A stretch of DNA of 64,000 nt from Sphingopyxis sp. BSN-002. Its GTDB lineage: Bacteria > Pseudomonadota > Alphaproteobacteria > Sphingomonadales > Sphingomonadaceae. The notes under the pieces are model-generated. The model saw nothing but the letters and a program-made list of their open reading frames with translations, ran no database searches and was not told the origin of the DNA. Shown piece after piece: positions 1-8,156 of the stretch. Numbering within the stretch: position 1 is the stretch's first letter; each line of letters begins with the position of its first letter. A program made the translations under genes and the position numbers. The stretch covers positions 1,550,001-1,614,000 of the forward strand of contig NZ_CP091804.1 of the NCBI RefSeq assembly GCF_022024275.1, written 5' to 3'.

Positions 1-329
1 AGTTCGCGCGTCCGCGCCAGCGCCGCGAGCTCTGCATCGATCCGCGCGCGCAGGCCGGTGCTGATCCGCGTCCAGTCGGCGGCGTTCGGCGTCCGACCGG
101 CAGGCAGGCTCGCCAGTTCGCCCGCAATCTCCTCAAGGCTCAGCCCCATTTGCTGCGCGATCAGAATGAACGACACGCGGCGGATGTCGGCGCGCAGAAA
201 GCGGCGCTGGCCGCCGCCGGTGCGCAGAGCTTCGAGCAGGCCCTTGGCCTCGTAGAAACGGATCGCCGACACCGCGACGCCGGTGCGCGCCGCAAGCTCG
301 CCGATCGCGATCAGGTCGGTCCGGTGCAT
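1..329 (-). CDS. soxR: SoxR-like MerR-family redox regulator, 3' end outside the window
   Basis: The first 109 residues can be read from the ATG at 329. They begin MHRTDLIAIGELAARTGVAV and hold the MerR winged-helix DNA-binding region (about residues 8-75), including AIRFYEAKGLL and GGQRRFLRADIRRVSFI. The stretch LPAGRTPNAADWTRIS is characteristic of the SoxR branch rather than other MerR proteins. In that family a C-terminal [2Fe-2S] cysteine cluster senses redox-cycling compounds; that part lies beyond the window, so the cluster cannot be confirmed. The gene is divergent from the VOC gene at 419 across a promoter with the long spacer that MerR proteins act on, so it probably regulates that neighbour and itself. 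Confidence 0.85.
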   Translation of the reverse strand, partial: MHRTDLIAIGELAARTGVAVSAIRFYEAKGLLEALRTGGGQRRFLRADIRRVSFILIAQQMGLSLEEIAGELASLPAGRTPNAADWTRISTGLRARIDAELAALARTRE

Positions 330-353
330 GACACAAGCTCCTTCGCTTTCCGC

Positions 354-384
354 TTGATCTAAACCTCACTTGAGCTTTCATACA
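354..384 (+). promoter_or_regulatory. MerR/SoxR-type promoter with 19-bp spacer and dyad
   Basis: A -35-like TTGATC (354-359) and a -10-like CATACA (379-384) are separated by 19 bp. The spacer holds an imperfect dyad AACCTCACTTGAGCTT (362-377) centred within it. A 19-bp spacer with a central dyad is the classic target of MerR-family activators, which untwist the DNA. The CTCA..TGAG core resembles known SoxR boxes. The site faces the VOC gene at 419 and sits 25 bp upstream of the regulator's start. Confidence 0.6.
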
Positions 385-418
385 CCGCTGCGTCAACCCG
401 AATCACGAAAGCAAGACC

Positions 419-814
419 ATGACGCACCCCTTCATCGAACATGTGAACCTTACCGTCAGCGACCCCGACCGCACCGCGGGCATATTGTCGGCGATCTTCG
501 GCTGGCACGAACGCTGGCGCGGCCCGGCGCGCGATGGTGGCCGGACGATCCACCTCGGCAGCGACGCGGCCTATGTCGCGCTCTATACCGGCCCCGACGG
601 ACAGCATGTCGACACGCGCTATCCGAAGGGCGAGCCGCTCAACCATGTCGGGGTGCAGGTCGACGACCTCGACACGATCGAGATGCGCGTCAAGGCGGTC
701 GGCCTTACACCCTTCAACCATGGCGACTACGAGCCCGGCCGCCGCTTCTATTTCTTCGACCCGGACGGGATCGAATATGAAGTCGTCAGCTATTCGGAGC
801 CGCGCCCGCGCTGA
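419..814 (+). CDS. VOC family protein (glyoxalase/bleomycin-resistance fold)
   Basis: A 131-residue single-chain VOC protein. It opens with FIEHVNLTVSDPDRTAGI, the usual first beta strand of the fold, and has a second module with LNHVGVQVDDLD and FYFFDPDGIEYEVV. The histidines in HVNL and NHVG and the glutamate in IEYEVV are placed where metal ligands lie in glyoxalase I and dioxygenase relatives. The substrate cannot be read from sequence; detoxification of an electrophile or antibiotic would fit control by SoxR. It stands alone behind the SoxR-type promoter. Confidence 0.8.
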   Translation: MTHPFIEHVNLTVSDPDRTAGILSAIFGWHERWRGPARDGGRTIHLGSDAAYVALYTGPDGQHVDTRYPKGEPLNHVGVQVDDLDTIEMRVKAVGLTPFNHGDYEPGRRFYFFDPDGIEYEVVSYSEPRPR

Positions 815-880
815 ACGGCGCAACATCGGGCATTCACAAGCGTTTATCGTTCATCGGGGGGACCGCAGGAGTCTCGACCG

Positions 881-1345
881 ATGAACGACGACATCACCAA
901 GCAATTCTGGAAGGCGCTCGACGCCAGCCCTTATGTCATGGTCGGCCTGACCGGCGAGCGGCAGCATCATATTCCGATGAATGCGCAGCTCGACAAGGAT
1001 GCCAACAGCGCCTTCTGGTTCTTCACCGCCACCGACAACCGTCTCGCGGGCGGCGGCCCGGCGATGGCGCAATTCGCGTCGAAGGGCCATGATCTCTATG
1101 CCTGCATCGCGGGAACGCTCCGCCGCGAGGACAATCGCGCGGTGCTCGACAAGCTCTGGAACAACAGCATCGCGGCTTGGTACGAGCGCGGCAAGGACGA
1201 CCCGAAGCTCGTCCTGCTCCGCTTCGATCTCGAAGACGCCGAAATCTGGACCGCGGAGCCGAGCCTGAAGGGTATGTTCAAGCTGGCGACCGGCATGACG
1301 ATGAAGGGCAGCGAGCTCGGAAAGCACGCCGAAGTGGCGCTTTAG
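881..1345 (+). CDS. Pyridoxamine 5'-phosphate oxidase-like (general stress protein 26 type)
   Basis: A 154-residue flavin split-barrel protein. The N-terminus (ITKQFWKALDASPYVMVGLT) and the central FWFFTATDNRLA are typical of the general-stress FMN-binding group, which is related to PNPOx but not the vitamin B6 enzyme. Later motifs include LDKLWNNSIAAWYERGKDDPKLVLLRF split over residues 88-115, where the W-x-YE-G--DP pattern is conserved. The physiological reaction is unknown for most members; binding of FMN or another flavin is likely. It converges on the MarR gene, overlapping by 4 bp at the stop codons. Confidence 0.75.
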   Translation: MNDDITKQFWKALDASPYVMVGLTGERQHHIPMNAQLDKDANSAFWFFTATDNRLAGGGPAMAQFASKGHDLYACIAGTLRREDNRAVLDKLWNNSIAAWYERGKDDPKLVLLRFDLEDAEIWTAEPSLKGMFKLATGMTMKGSELGKHAEVAL

Positions 1346-1818
1346 GGTGCGGCGCGCTCGCGCGCTTCGACCGCGATATCGATCAGCGCCGACAGCACGC
1401 GCCGCGCCGCGGCGATGTCTTCGGCGCTGACGCGTGTCGCGAGCTTCGCGTCGACGGCGTCGCGCGCCTTGCCCTGCACCGCAGCCGCGTGCGCCCCTCG
1501 CTCGGTCAGCCGGACGATAAGCCGCCGCCGGTCTTCCGGATCGACCTGTCGCTCGAGATAACCGCGCATGACCAGCGTATCGACAAGTTGCCCCGCGGCC
1601 TGTTTGGAAATCCGCAGATCCTCGATCAACGCGCTCAGTGGCACATCCTCGGCGCCGAGCGCGAGCCCGCCGATCACATAGAGGCCGTTGGCGGGGATAT
1701 CGTCGAACCCGCCCCGGTCGAGCGCCCGGCGCATCGCGCCGCCATAGGTTGTGCGCGCGTGCCGCAACAGCGCGGGCATGACGATGTCGTGGTGGCGAGG
1801 TTCGGAGGTATCGGTCAT
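1342..1818 (-). CDS. MarR-family transcriptional regulator
   Basis: A 158-residue MarR protein. The winged helix-turn-helix runs from about residue 55 to 115: LSALIEDLRISKQAAGQLVD is the recognition region and GYLERQVDPEDRRRLIVRLT the wing with the conserved D-x-R basic turn. Flanking helices would form the dimer interface. A 17-bp palindrome about 30 bp upstream is the likely autoregulatory operator. The ligand is unknown. No efflux pump or degradation operon is adjacent, so targets beyond itself cannot be named. Confidence 0.85.
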   Translation of the reverse strand: MTDTSEPRHHDIVMPALLRHARTTYGGAMRRALDRGGFDDIPANGLYVIGGLALGAEDVPLSALIEDLRISKQAAGQLVDTLVMRGYLERQVDPEDRRRLIVRLTERGAHAAAVQGKARDAVDAKLATRVSAEDIAAARRVLSALIDIAVEARERAAP

Positions 1819-1826
1819 GATGCAGA

Positions 1827-1864
1827 CTTATAGTCCGGAATCATGATAGTAAAGTTACTTTACT
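1827..1864 (-). promoter_or_regulatory. MarR operator palindrome and -10 element
   Basis: AGTAAAGTTACTTTACT at 1848-1864 is a 17-bp palindrome perfect except for its centre. On the minus strand a TATAAG -10 element lies at 1832-1827 and the palindrome covers the likely -35 region. Binding there would block RNA polymerase at the marR promoter. Confidence 0.55.
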
Positions 1865-1883
1865 GTAATGTTCGCTGGACAGT

Positions 1884-2873
1884 TCAGTGCGACGGAGCAA
1901 TCCGCCCTTCGCGAAACTCGAACCCGCCTTCGCGGTCGCGCGCGAGCAATGCCGGCCCGTCAAGGTCGACCCATTTCGCGCGCTGCGCCAGCACGAACGC
2001 CGGCCCGATCGCCAGACTGGTGCAGAGCATGCACCCGACCATGATCGACAGCCCCGCCGCATCGGCCGCATCGGCGAGGCGCAGCGCCTCGGTCAGTCCG
2101 CCCGCCTTGTCGAGCTTGATGTTCACCCCGTCGTAGAAGGGACCGATCCGCGCGACATCGGCGGCGGTGTGACAGCTTTCGTCGGCGACGAACGGGATCG
2201 GTGCATAAAGCTGGTCGAGCAACGCATCGGTGCCCACCGGCACAGGCTGTTCGATCATCTCGACCCCCATGTCGGCGAGCGCCTCGGCCTCGCCCAATAT
2301 GTCGACCTGGCCCCAGCTTTCGTTGGCATCGACGATCAGCCGCGCGTTGGGCGCGCCCTTGCGCACCCCGGCGACGCGCAGCCGGTCGCCCTCGCCGGTG
2401 AGCTTGATCTTGAGCAGATGATAGCCATCGGCCTCGGCGGTCGCCGCCGCCTCGGCCATTCCGCCCGGCGTCCCGAGCGAGATCGTGTAGGCGGTCGTCC
2501 GCGCGGTCGGCGGTCCGTCGCACCCCGCAAGCTGCCAGAGTCTCAACCCGCGCTGGCGGGCCTCGAGGTCCCATAAGGCGCAATCGAGCGCATTGCGGGC
2601 CGCACCCGGTCCCATGATTTCCTGAATCGCCGCGCGCGCCTCTGCCGCGCCGAGCTCGGCGATGTGCGATGCCGCGTGCAATATCTGGTCGCGGCATCCT
2701 GCCGCATCCTCGCCCAGATAATAGACCGGCGTCCCCTCACCACGCCCTGTCGCGCCGTCCGCTTCCACCTCGGCGACGATCACATCGACATGATCCTTGG
2801 CGCCGCGGCTGATGACGAACTGCCCCGCCACCGGCCAGCGTTCGACGCGCGCGCTTTTCAGTTGGATAGCCAT
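1884..2873 (-). CDS. dgcA: Dipeptide epimerase / N-acetylglutamate-type racemase, enolase superfamily
   Basis: A 329-residue member of the muconate-lactonising subgroup of the enolase superfamily. Visible catalytic pieces are KIK (155-157), the metal ligands D182 (VDANESW), E208 (MIEQP) and D231 (ADES), and the second lysine motif NIKLDKAGG (251-259). This K-x-K / D-E-D / K pattern is that of L-Ala-D/L-Glu epimerases used in peptidoglycan peptide recycling; close relatives racemise N-acetyl amino acids. Substrate choice between these is uncertain, so the symbol is tentative. The gene is divergent from the DUF1232 gene and follows no clear operon. Confidence 0.8.
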   Translation of the reverse strand: MAIQLKSARVERWPVAGQFVISRGAKDHVDVIVAEVEADGATGRGEGTPVYYLGEDAAGCRDQILHAASHIAELGAAEARAAIQEIMGPGAARNALDCALWDLEARQRGLRLWQLAGCDGPPTARTTAYTISLGTPGGMAEAAATAEADGYHLLKIKLTGEGDRLRVAGVRKGAPNARLIVDANESWGQVDILGEAEALADMGVEMIEQPVPVGTDALLDQLYAPIPFVADESCHTAADVARIGPFYDGVNIKLDKAGGLTEALRLADAADAAGLSIMVGCMLCTSLAIGPAFVLAQRAKWVDLDGPALLARDREGGFEFREGRIAPSH

Positions 2874-2897
2874 GCCGGAAGGCTAGTGTAGATCGCG

Positions 2898-3308
2898 ATG
2901 ACCGGCAAACCTCTTTCGGGCAAATCCCTTTCCGAACGTATCGGCGACCTCGGCCACCGTCTCGCGGTCGAGGCGCATGCCGCATGGCTCGCCGCCCGCG
3001 ACCCGCGCGTTCCATGGTATGCGCGCTTTCTGGCGATCGCGGTCGCGGCCTACGCGCTGTCGCCGATCGACCTCATCCCCGACTTCATCCCGGTCCTCGG
3101 CTGGCTCGACGACCTCATCATCGTGCCGCTGGGCCTCATCCTCGTCCGCCGCCTGATTGCCACACCGCTCTGGGCCGAACTCCACGCAGCCGCCGAGGCC
3201 GCGAGCGAACGCCCGTCGAGCCGCACCGGCATGGCCTTCATCCTGTTCCTGTGGGCAGGGCTGCTCTATCTCGTTTACTGGGCCGTCCGGACCTCGCCCT
3301 GGCACTAG
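2898..3308 (+). CDS. YkvA family protein (DUF1232)
   Basis: A 136-residue membrane protein. The signature of the family is seen at residues 38-75: PWYARFLAIAVAAYALSPID, followed by LIPDFIPVLGWLDDLIIVPLGL. A second hydrophobic segment lies near the C-terminus (FILFLWAGLLYLVYWAV). The function of DUF1232 is unknown. It starts 25 bp from the divergent epimerase gene and its stop overlaps the end of the PHA depolymerase gene by 4 bp. Confidence 0.85.
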   Translation: MTGKPLSGKSLSERIGDLGHRLAVEAHAAWLAARDPRVPWYARFLAIAVAAYALSPIDLIPDFIPVLGWLDDLIIVPLGLILVRRLIATPLWAELHAAAEAASERPSSRTGMAFILFLWAGLLYLVYWAVRTSPWH

Positions 3309-4522
3309 GCGTTCGCGCGGATCCATTTCTCGACGATCGGCGCGATATCCTCGCGCCACTTGCGGCCGTTGAAGATGCCGTAATGGCCGACGGCCTTCGC
3401 CATATAATATTTCTTCTTCTCGGTCGGCAGCGACGCGGCCAGCGTCAGCGCCGCCTTGGTCTGGCCGATGCCCGAGATATCGTCGCGCTCGCCCTCGATC
3501 GCCAGGATCGCGATATCCTCGATCTTCGTCAGATCGACCGGCTTGCCGCGATGGAGCATCTCACCCTTCGGCAGCAGGTGGCGCTGGAACACGACGTCGA
3601 CCGTCTGCAGATAGAATTCGGCGGTCATGTCGCAGACTGCGCGATACTCGTCGTAAAATTCCTTGGTCTTGTCGGCGCTCTCGCCGTCGCCATCGACCAG
3701 ATGCTTGAACATCGCCCAATGGCTCATCATGTGATTGCCGAGGTTCATCGACATGAAGCCTGCGAGCTGCAGGAACCCCGGATAGACGCGGCGTCCAGCG
3801 CCCGGATACCAGGCCGGGACGGTGACGATCACATTTTCCTGGAACCAGGCATAGGGCCGCGTCATCGCATGCTCGTTGACCGCGGTCGGTGCCTTGCGCG
3901 TGTCGATCGGGCCGCCCATCATCGTCAGCGTCTTCGGCCGGCACTTGTGCTTGTCGGCCGCCATCACCGCCGCCGCCGCGAGGCTCGGAACCGACGGCTG
4001 GCACACCGCCAGCACATGCGCACCGGGCCCGATATGCTCGAGCCACGAAACCAGATAGTCGATATAATCGTCGAGATCGAAGCGCCCGGCCTCCAGCGGC
4101 ACGTTGCGCGCGTCGCGCCAGTCGGTGATCCAGACATCATGATCGGGAATCATCCGCTCGACCGTTCCGCGCAGCAGCGTGGCGTAGTGGCCCGACATCG
4201 GCGCGACGATCAGCAGCTTGGGTTTGCCCTCGCTCGCCTTGTGCCTGAAATGCTTGAGCTGGCCGAAGGGCTTGCGCGCCTCGACCTTCTCGGTCACGCG
4301 AACCGTCTCGCCCTCGACCACGGTCTCATAGAGTTCGAACCCCGGCTTGCCGCGCGGCGCCGCAGCGTGGGCAAAGACTTCGAGCGCCGAGGCGAACATC
4401 GGGCTGCCGCCGAAATAGCCGAGCGGGTTCGCGGGATGCTGGATCACCTGCGCGCCCGCGGTCGCCAGCGCGCTCGCCCCCGCGAGCCAGCTCTTCTGCA
4501 TTTCAAAGGCGTGATACAGCAT
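3305..4522 (-). CDS. phaZ: Intracellular polyhydroxyalkanoate depolymerase
   Basis: A 405-residue alpha/beta hydrolase that breaks down stored polyhydroxybutyrate granules. It lacks a signal peptide, in keeping with an intracellular enzyme. The nucleophile is a cysteine, C174 in HVLAVCQPSVPSLAAA, as in Ralstonia PhaZ1, instead of the serine of secreted depolymerases. An oxyanion region (LLIVAPMSGHYATLLRGTV), an acidic residue in AIEGERDDISG and the catalytic H380 in AVGHYGIF complete the triad. The start at 4522 (MLYHAFEMQ) matches the usual N-terminus of the family; a longer upstream frame lacks family similarity. A TGCAATGCA-like element lies about 80 bp upstream. Confidence 0.9.
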   Translation of the reverse strand: MLYHAFEMQKSWLAGASALATAGAQVIQHPANPLGYFGGSPMFASALEVFAHAAAPRGKPGFELYETVVEGETVRVTEKVEARKPFGQLKHFRHKASEGKPKLLIVAPMSGHYATLLRGTVERMIPDHDVWITDWRDARNVPLEAGRFDLDDYIDYLVSWLEHIGPGAHVLAVCQPSVPSLAAAAVMAADKHKCRPKTLTMMGGPIDTRKAPTAVNEHAMTRPYAWFQENVIVTVPAWYPGAGRRVYPGFLQLAGFMSMNLGNHMMSHWAMFKHLVDGDGESADKTKEFYDEYRAVCDMTAEFYLQTVDVVFQRHLLPKGEMLHRGKPVDLTKIEDIAILAIEGERDDISGIGQTKAALTLAASLPTEKKKYYMAKAVGHYGIFNGRKWREDIAPIVEKWIRANA

Positions 4523-4597
4523 GTGACAATCGTTCCTTGCGTCCGGGGCGGCGCTCTGCCGGCGCCTGCTTTGGAGGCAGTCTAGGGAAACGCTGTC

Positions 4598-4610
4598 ATT
4601 GTGCAATGCA
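4598..4610. promoter_or_regulatory. Possible PhaR-type site upstream of phaZ
   Basis: ATTGTGCAATGCA contains overlapping TGC/GCA half-sites resembling the TTGC/TGCA-rich motifs bound by PhaR repressors upstream of PHA genes in alphaproteobacteria. It lies in the phaZ upstream region. This is a motif resemblance only. Confidence 0.3.
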
Positions 4611-4800
4611 TCAAAATCGTTGCGCGCGCATTTCATCGACAATATTATGGGACAACGGGCGCAGGTGCGCCCTTCGGAGTGAATATGTCTGAGATTGCGG
4701 GCAACCGCTAACATCCCGGCGAAAGGGATGACGCAAACGCCGCCGGCCCCCTGACGGGTCGGCGCGCCTGTTGCTGCATATAATCCCGGACAATATTCCA

Positions 4801-5058
4801 ATGAACATTTCCAGATCGGAACAGCGCGTGCTGCACGTGCTGGCGCAGGGCGGCATGATCCGCCACCGGCGCGACGAAGACGGCCGCCTGATCGAGGCAC
4901 TCTGTTTCACCCGCGACGGGCACGTCCTCGAAAGCGGCGGGCTTGGCCTCTTCCGGCGCCTCCGCCGTCGCGGCTTCATCGCCTCGCAAAACGGCATGCC
5001 CTATCGCATCACACAGGCGGGCCTGCGCGCCGTGCGCGCGCAGCTCGACAACCGCTGA
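4801..5058 (+). CDS. YjhX family protein (putative toxin, UPF0386)
   Basis: An 85-residue protein starting MNISRSEQRVLHVLAQGG and ending QAGLRAVRAQLDNR, which aligns along its whole length with YjhX of E. coli (same start MNxSRxEQRxLHVLAxGG and same last six residues). YjhX has been proposed as the toxin of a YjhX-YjhQ pair in which YjhQ is a GNAT-type antitoxin. No GNAT gene is adjacent: phaZ lies on one side and an ABC exporter on the other. A TATAAT -10 element sits at 4779-4784, giving a very short leader. With a basic winged-helix-like sequence, a DNA-binding role is also possible. Confidence 0.8.
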   Translation: MNISRSEQRVLHVLAQGGMIRHRRDEDGRLIEALCFTRDGHVLESGGLGLFRRLRRRGFIASQNGMPYRITQAGLRAVRAQLDNR

Positions 5059-5191
5059 CGTAAAGGGAGCGCGGGCGATCCCGCGCTCCCTTTACCCGGC
5101 CACTTTACACAGTACCGCTTCATGGTCCTTGAAGCGCGCCACCATTCTGCGCCGTTGAGCAGCACCTCGACGGCTGCTAGGGCGATGACAA

Positions 5192-6973
5192 ATGGCGACC
5201 AGATCCGATAAACCGACCCCGCCCCGCAAGCTGTCGAGCCTGCGCATGGTCTGGCATCATGCCAGCCAATATCCGCTCCAGTTGCTGATCGCGGCGATAG
5301 CGCTCGGCATCGCGGCGCTCGCGACCCTCGCGATTCCTTACCAGTTCAAGGAAATGATCGATTCCGGCTTTGTCGCCGGCGGCGGGGACGTAAGCCCGCA
5401 TTTCCGCTTCTTCTATCTGATCGTCATCATTCTCGCACTCGCGACGGCGCTGCGCTTCTATTTTGTGAGCTGGCTCGGCGAACGCACCGTTGCCGATATC
5501 CGCGAGGCCGTACAGCGCAACCTGCTCCGCCTTGCCCCCGGCTTCTTCGAGGAAAACCGCCCGTCCGAAATCGCCTCGCGCATGACAGCGGACACGGCGA
5601 TCATCGAGCAGACCGTCGGCACCACGGTTTCGGTCGCACTCCGCAACGCCGTCATGGGCATCGGCGGCATCGTCTATCTCTTCTCGCTGTCGCCGAAACT
5701 CACCGGCGGCATCCTGCTCGGTATCCCCGTCATCATCATGCCGATCGTGCTGCTCGGACGACGCCTCCAGAATGTCTCGCGCTCCAGCCAGGATCGCGTC
5801 GCCGACATCGGTGCGACAACGGCCGAGCAACTGGGCGCGATGAAGATCGTGCAGGCCTTCGGGCAGGAGGAGCGCGAGGCCGACCGTTTCACCAGCGCCG
5901 TCGAAGCCAATTTCGCGACCGCGAAACGCCGCATCCGGCTCCGCGCGACGATGACCGCGATCGTCATCGGCCTTCTGTTCGGGTCGATCACCACCCTGCT
6001 CTGGTATGGTGCGGCCGGCGTCGCAGCGGGAACGATCACCGGCGGTACCATTGCCGCCTTCGTCCTCACCGGCGGCCTCGTCGCGGGCGCGTTCGGCGCG
6101 CTCACCGAAGTCTATGGCGATCTGCTCCGCGCCGCTGGCGCCGCCGAACGCCTCAACGAACTGCTGATCGCCGAACCGAGCATCGCCCCGCCCGCGAGTC
6201 CGCGCGCGCTGCCCGAACCCGCGACGGGCACGCTCGAATTCGACCATGTCGAGTTCAACTACCCGACCCGCCCCGACGCCCCCGCGCTCCATGATTTCAG
6301 CCTCGCGATCCGGCCGCGCGAGACCGTCGCCATCGTGGGGCCTTCGGGCGCCGGCAAGTCGACGCTTTTCCAGCTCGCCGAGCGTTTCTACGACCCACAG
6401 GGCGGTCAGATCCGCCTCGACGGTGTGCCGCTCCCCGAACTCGACCCCGCGCATCTGCGCGCGCGCATCGCGATGGTGCCGCAGGAAACGGTGATCTTCG
6501 CCGCCTCGGCGCGCGACAATCTGCGCTATGGCAACTGGCTCGCCACCGACGACGAGCTCTGGGACGCCGCCCGCGCGGCCAACGCCGAGGAGTTCCTGCG
6601 CAAGCTCCCCGACGGGCTCGACACCTTCATGGGCGAAGGCGGCGCGCGCCTTTCGGGTGGCCAGCGCCAGCGCGTCGCGATCGCCCGTGCGCTCCTCCGC
6701 CGCGCGCCGCTGCTGTTGCTCGACGAGGCGACCTCGGCACTCGACGCCGAGTCCGAAAAGCTCGTGCAGGACGCGCTCGAAACGCTGATGCACGACCGCA
6801 CGACGATCGTCATCGCACACCGCCTCGCCACCGTTCGCGCTGCCGACCGCATCATCGTGATGGACGAGGGGCGCATCGTCGAGGAGGGGCGTCACGACGC
6901 GCTCGTCGCCGCCGACGGTCTCTATGCCCGCCTCGCGCGCCTGCAATTCCAGGACAATCTCGCCGCCGCCTGA
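5192..6973 (+). CDS. ABC exporter half-transporter (fused membrane and ATPase domains)
   Basis: A 593-residue half-transporter expected to work as a dimer in the inner membrane. Residues about 30-320 hold the six-helix exporter domain. The ATPase domain follows with Walker A GPSGAGKST (383-391), the ABC signature LSGGQRQR, Walker B LLLLDEATSALD and the H-loop IVIAHRLATV. The family is related to MsbA and the multidrug/lipid exporters. Substrate is not evident; no periplasmic partner or accessory gene is nearby. The start is the first ATG after a 130-bp non-coding gap. It is followed 38 bp later by the DUF1993 gene, probably in the same transcript. Confidence 0.88.
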   Translation: MATRSDKPTPPRKLSSLRMVWHHASQYPLQLLIAAIALGIAALATLAIPYQFKEMIDSGFVAGGGDVSPHFRFFYLIVIILALATALRFYFVSWLGERTVADIREAVQRNLLRLAPGFFEENRPSEIASRMTADTAIIEQTVGTTVSVALRNAVMGIGGIVYLFSLSPKLTGGILLGIPVIIMPIVLLGRRLQNVSRSSQDRVADIGATTAEQLGAMKIVQAFGQEEREADRFTSAVEANFATAKRRIRLRATMTAIVIGLLFGSITTLLWYGAAGVAAGTITGGTIAAFVLTGGLVAGAFGALTEVYGDLLRAAGAAERLNELLIAEPSIAPPASPRALPEPATGTLEFDHVEFNYPTRPDAPALHDFSLAIRPRETVAIVGPSGAGKSTLFQLAERFYDPQGGQIRLDGVPLPELDPAHLRARIAMVPQETVIFAASARDNLRYGNWLATDDELWDAARAANAEEFLRKLPDGLDTFMGEGGARLSGGQRQRVAIARALLRRAPLLLLDEATSALDAESEKLVQDALETLMHDRTTIVIAHRLATVRAADRIIVMDEGRIVEEGRHDALVAADGLYARLARLQFQDNLAAA

Positions 6974-7011
6974 GCGCACTCCCGATCGCCATCCTTCGAA
7001 GGAAGCCCCCT

Positions 7012-7557
7012 ATGACCATGACGCTCCACGACCTCAGCATCCCCGCCTATATCAACGGCCTCCGCGCGCTCTCGGGCCAGCTCGACAGGGCGCTTGCCTG
7101 GGGCGCGGACAACGGCGTCGGCGAGCTCCAGTTCATCGCCTCGCGGCTAGCCCCCGACATGTTCCCGCTCGCGACACAGGTGCGTTTCACCTGCATGCAA
7201 GCGGTGCAGGCGCCGACCCGCCTCGGCGCAACCGGCGCGCCGGCGCTCACCGACGATGCCACCGACTTTGCGGGACTACAGGCGCAGATCGCCGAGACGA
7301 TCGAATGGCTCGGCAGCATCACCCCCGAAACGCTCGGCAACGACGGCGGCCGCGCGGTCGGTTTCGACCTGCCCAACGGCATGGCGTTCGACATGACCGC
7401 CGACAGCTACCTCCGCGACTGGGCGCAGCCCCAATTCTATTTCCACGCGGTCGCGGCCTATTCGATCCTCCGCCACATGGGCGTCCCGCTCGGGAAGGCC
7501 GATTATGTCGGCTATATGATGCAGTATCTCCGCCCCGGAACCGCGCCCGCCGGCTGA
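7012..7557 (+). CDS. DUF1993 family protein
   Basis: A 181-residue protein with the family's typical opening LSIPAYINGLRALSGQLDRA and the central segment SRLAPDMFPLATQVRFTCMQA. The C-terminal part has YFHAVAAYSILRHMGVPLGKADYVG split over residues 141-166; histidines here are conserved in the family, which is thought to adopt a DinB-like four-helix bundle that could bind a metal. No function is known. It follows the ABC exporter closely and is likely co-transcribed. Either ATG at 7012 or 7018 could be used. Confidence 0.8.
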   Translation: MTMTLHDLSIPAYINGLRALSGQLDRALAWGADNGVGELQFIASRLAPDMFPLATQVRFTCMQAVQAPTRLGATGAPALTDDATDFAGLQAQIAETIEWLGSITPETLGNDGGRAVGFDLPNGMAFDMTADSYLRDWAQPQFYFHAVAAYSILRHMGVPLGKADYVGYMMQYLRPGTAPAG

Positions 7558-7579
7558 GCCCGCGGGCGCGCCGGGCGGG

Positions 7580-8014
7580 TCAGATCAATCCGCCATATTG
7601 GTGGATGCCCGGAAAGGCGAGCTTGCTGCCGCCATTACGCCGGATCGCCCCTATCGCTTCGTCGACGCGCAGGTAGCGCGCCCGCGCTTCGGGCTCGAAC
7701 ATCAGCGTGGGTTGCTCGGGCCGTTCGGCGGCCACCTTCACCAGCTGGCCGAGCTGCGCCAGATCGACCGCCTCGCCGTTCCAGCGGATGATATCGTGCG
7801 TGTCGATCGTAACGCGATTCTCGTCACGGACTTCGGCGTGGCCGCCGATCGGCAGGGTGATGTCGACGCTGTGCGTCGGCGGGGGCAGCGTGATGATGAA
7901 CATGACCAGCATGACCAGCATGACGTCGATCAGCGGCGTCGTGTTGATCGCGGGGTCGCCATTGGGGTCGGTGCGGAAAATGCTCTGGTGAAACCGGCTG
8001 CGGGCTCTGCGCAT
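7580..8014 (-). CDS. exbD: ExbD/TolR family biopolymer transport protein
   Basis: A 144-residue protein with a single N-terminal transmembrane helix (about residues 27-45) in NTTPLIDVMLVMLVMFII; the aspartate in PLIDVMLV is the proton-carrying residue of ExbD/TolR proteins. The periplasmic remainder has the ExbD pattern with repeated strands. Such proteins couple the proton gradient to TonB for outer-membrane receptors. No exbB or tonB is adjacent, so this is an unlinked copy. It lies downstream of ompA, separated by two terminator-like hairpins. Confidence 0.88.
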   Translation of the reverse strand: MRRARSRFHQSIFRTDPNGDPAINTTPLIDVMLVMLVMFIITLPPPTHSVDITLPIGGHAEVRDENRVTIDTHDIIRWNGEAVDLAQLGQLVKVAAERPEQPTLMFEPEARARYLRVDEAIGAIRRNGGSKLAFPGIHQYGGLI

Positions 8015-8125
8015 CGTCTGTCTCCCTGTCTGGCGGGACAGAATCTCTCCCGATGCCGTCCCGCATCATGGGCCGGAACCCCGACCCGTTCTGATATGGT
8101 ATAACATTTTGCGGAATGGGCAAAC

Positions 8126-8144
8126 GAAAAGCGCCCGCGGGCGC
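8126..8144 (-). terminator. Second terminator-like hairpin after ompA
   Basis: GCGCCCGCGGGCGC (8131-8144) is a perfect 14-bp palindrome; reading leftwards it is followed by TTTTCG. It lies 17 bp beyond the stronger hairpin and may act as a back-up terminator. Confidence 0.45.
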
Positions 8145-8156
8145 TCCGGTATCGTA

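Noticed and set aside
3305-4900. A 531-residue version of the PHA depolymerase
   Set aside because: The extra 126 residues lack family similarity; the start at 4522 matches the family.
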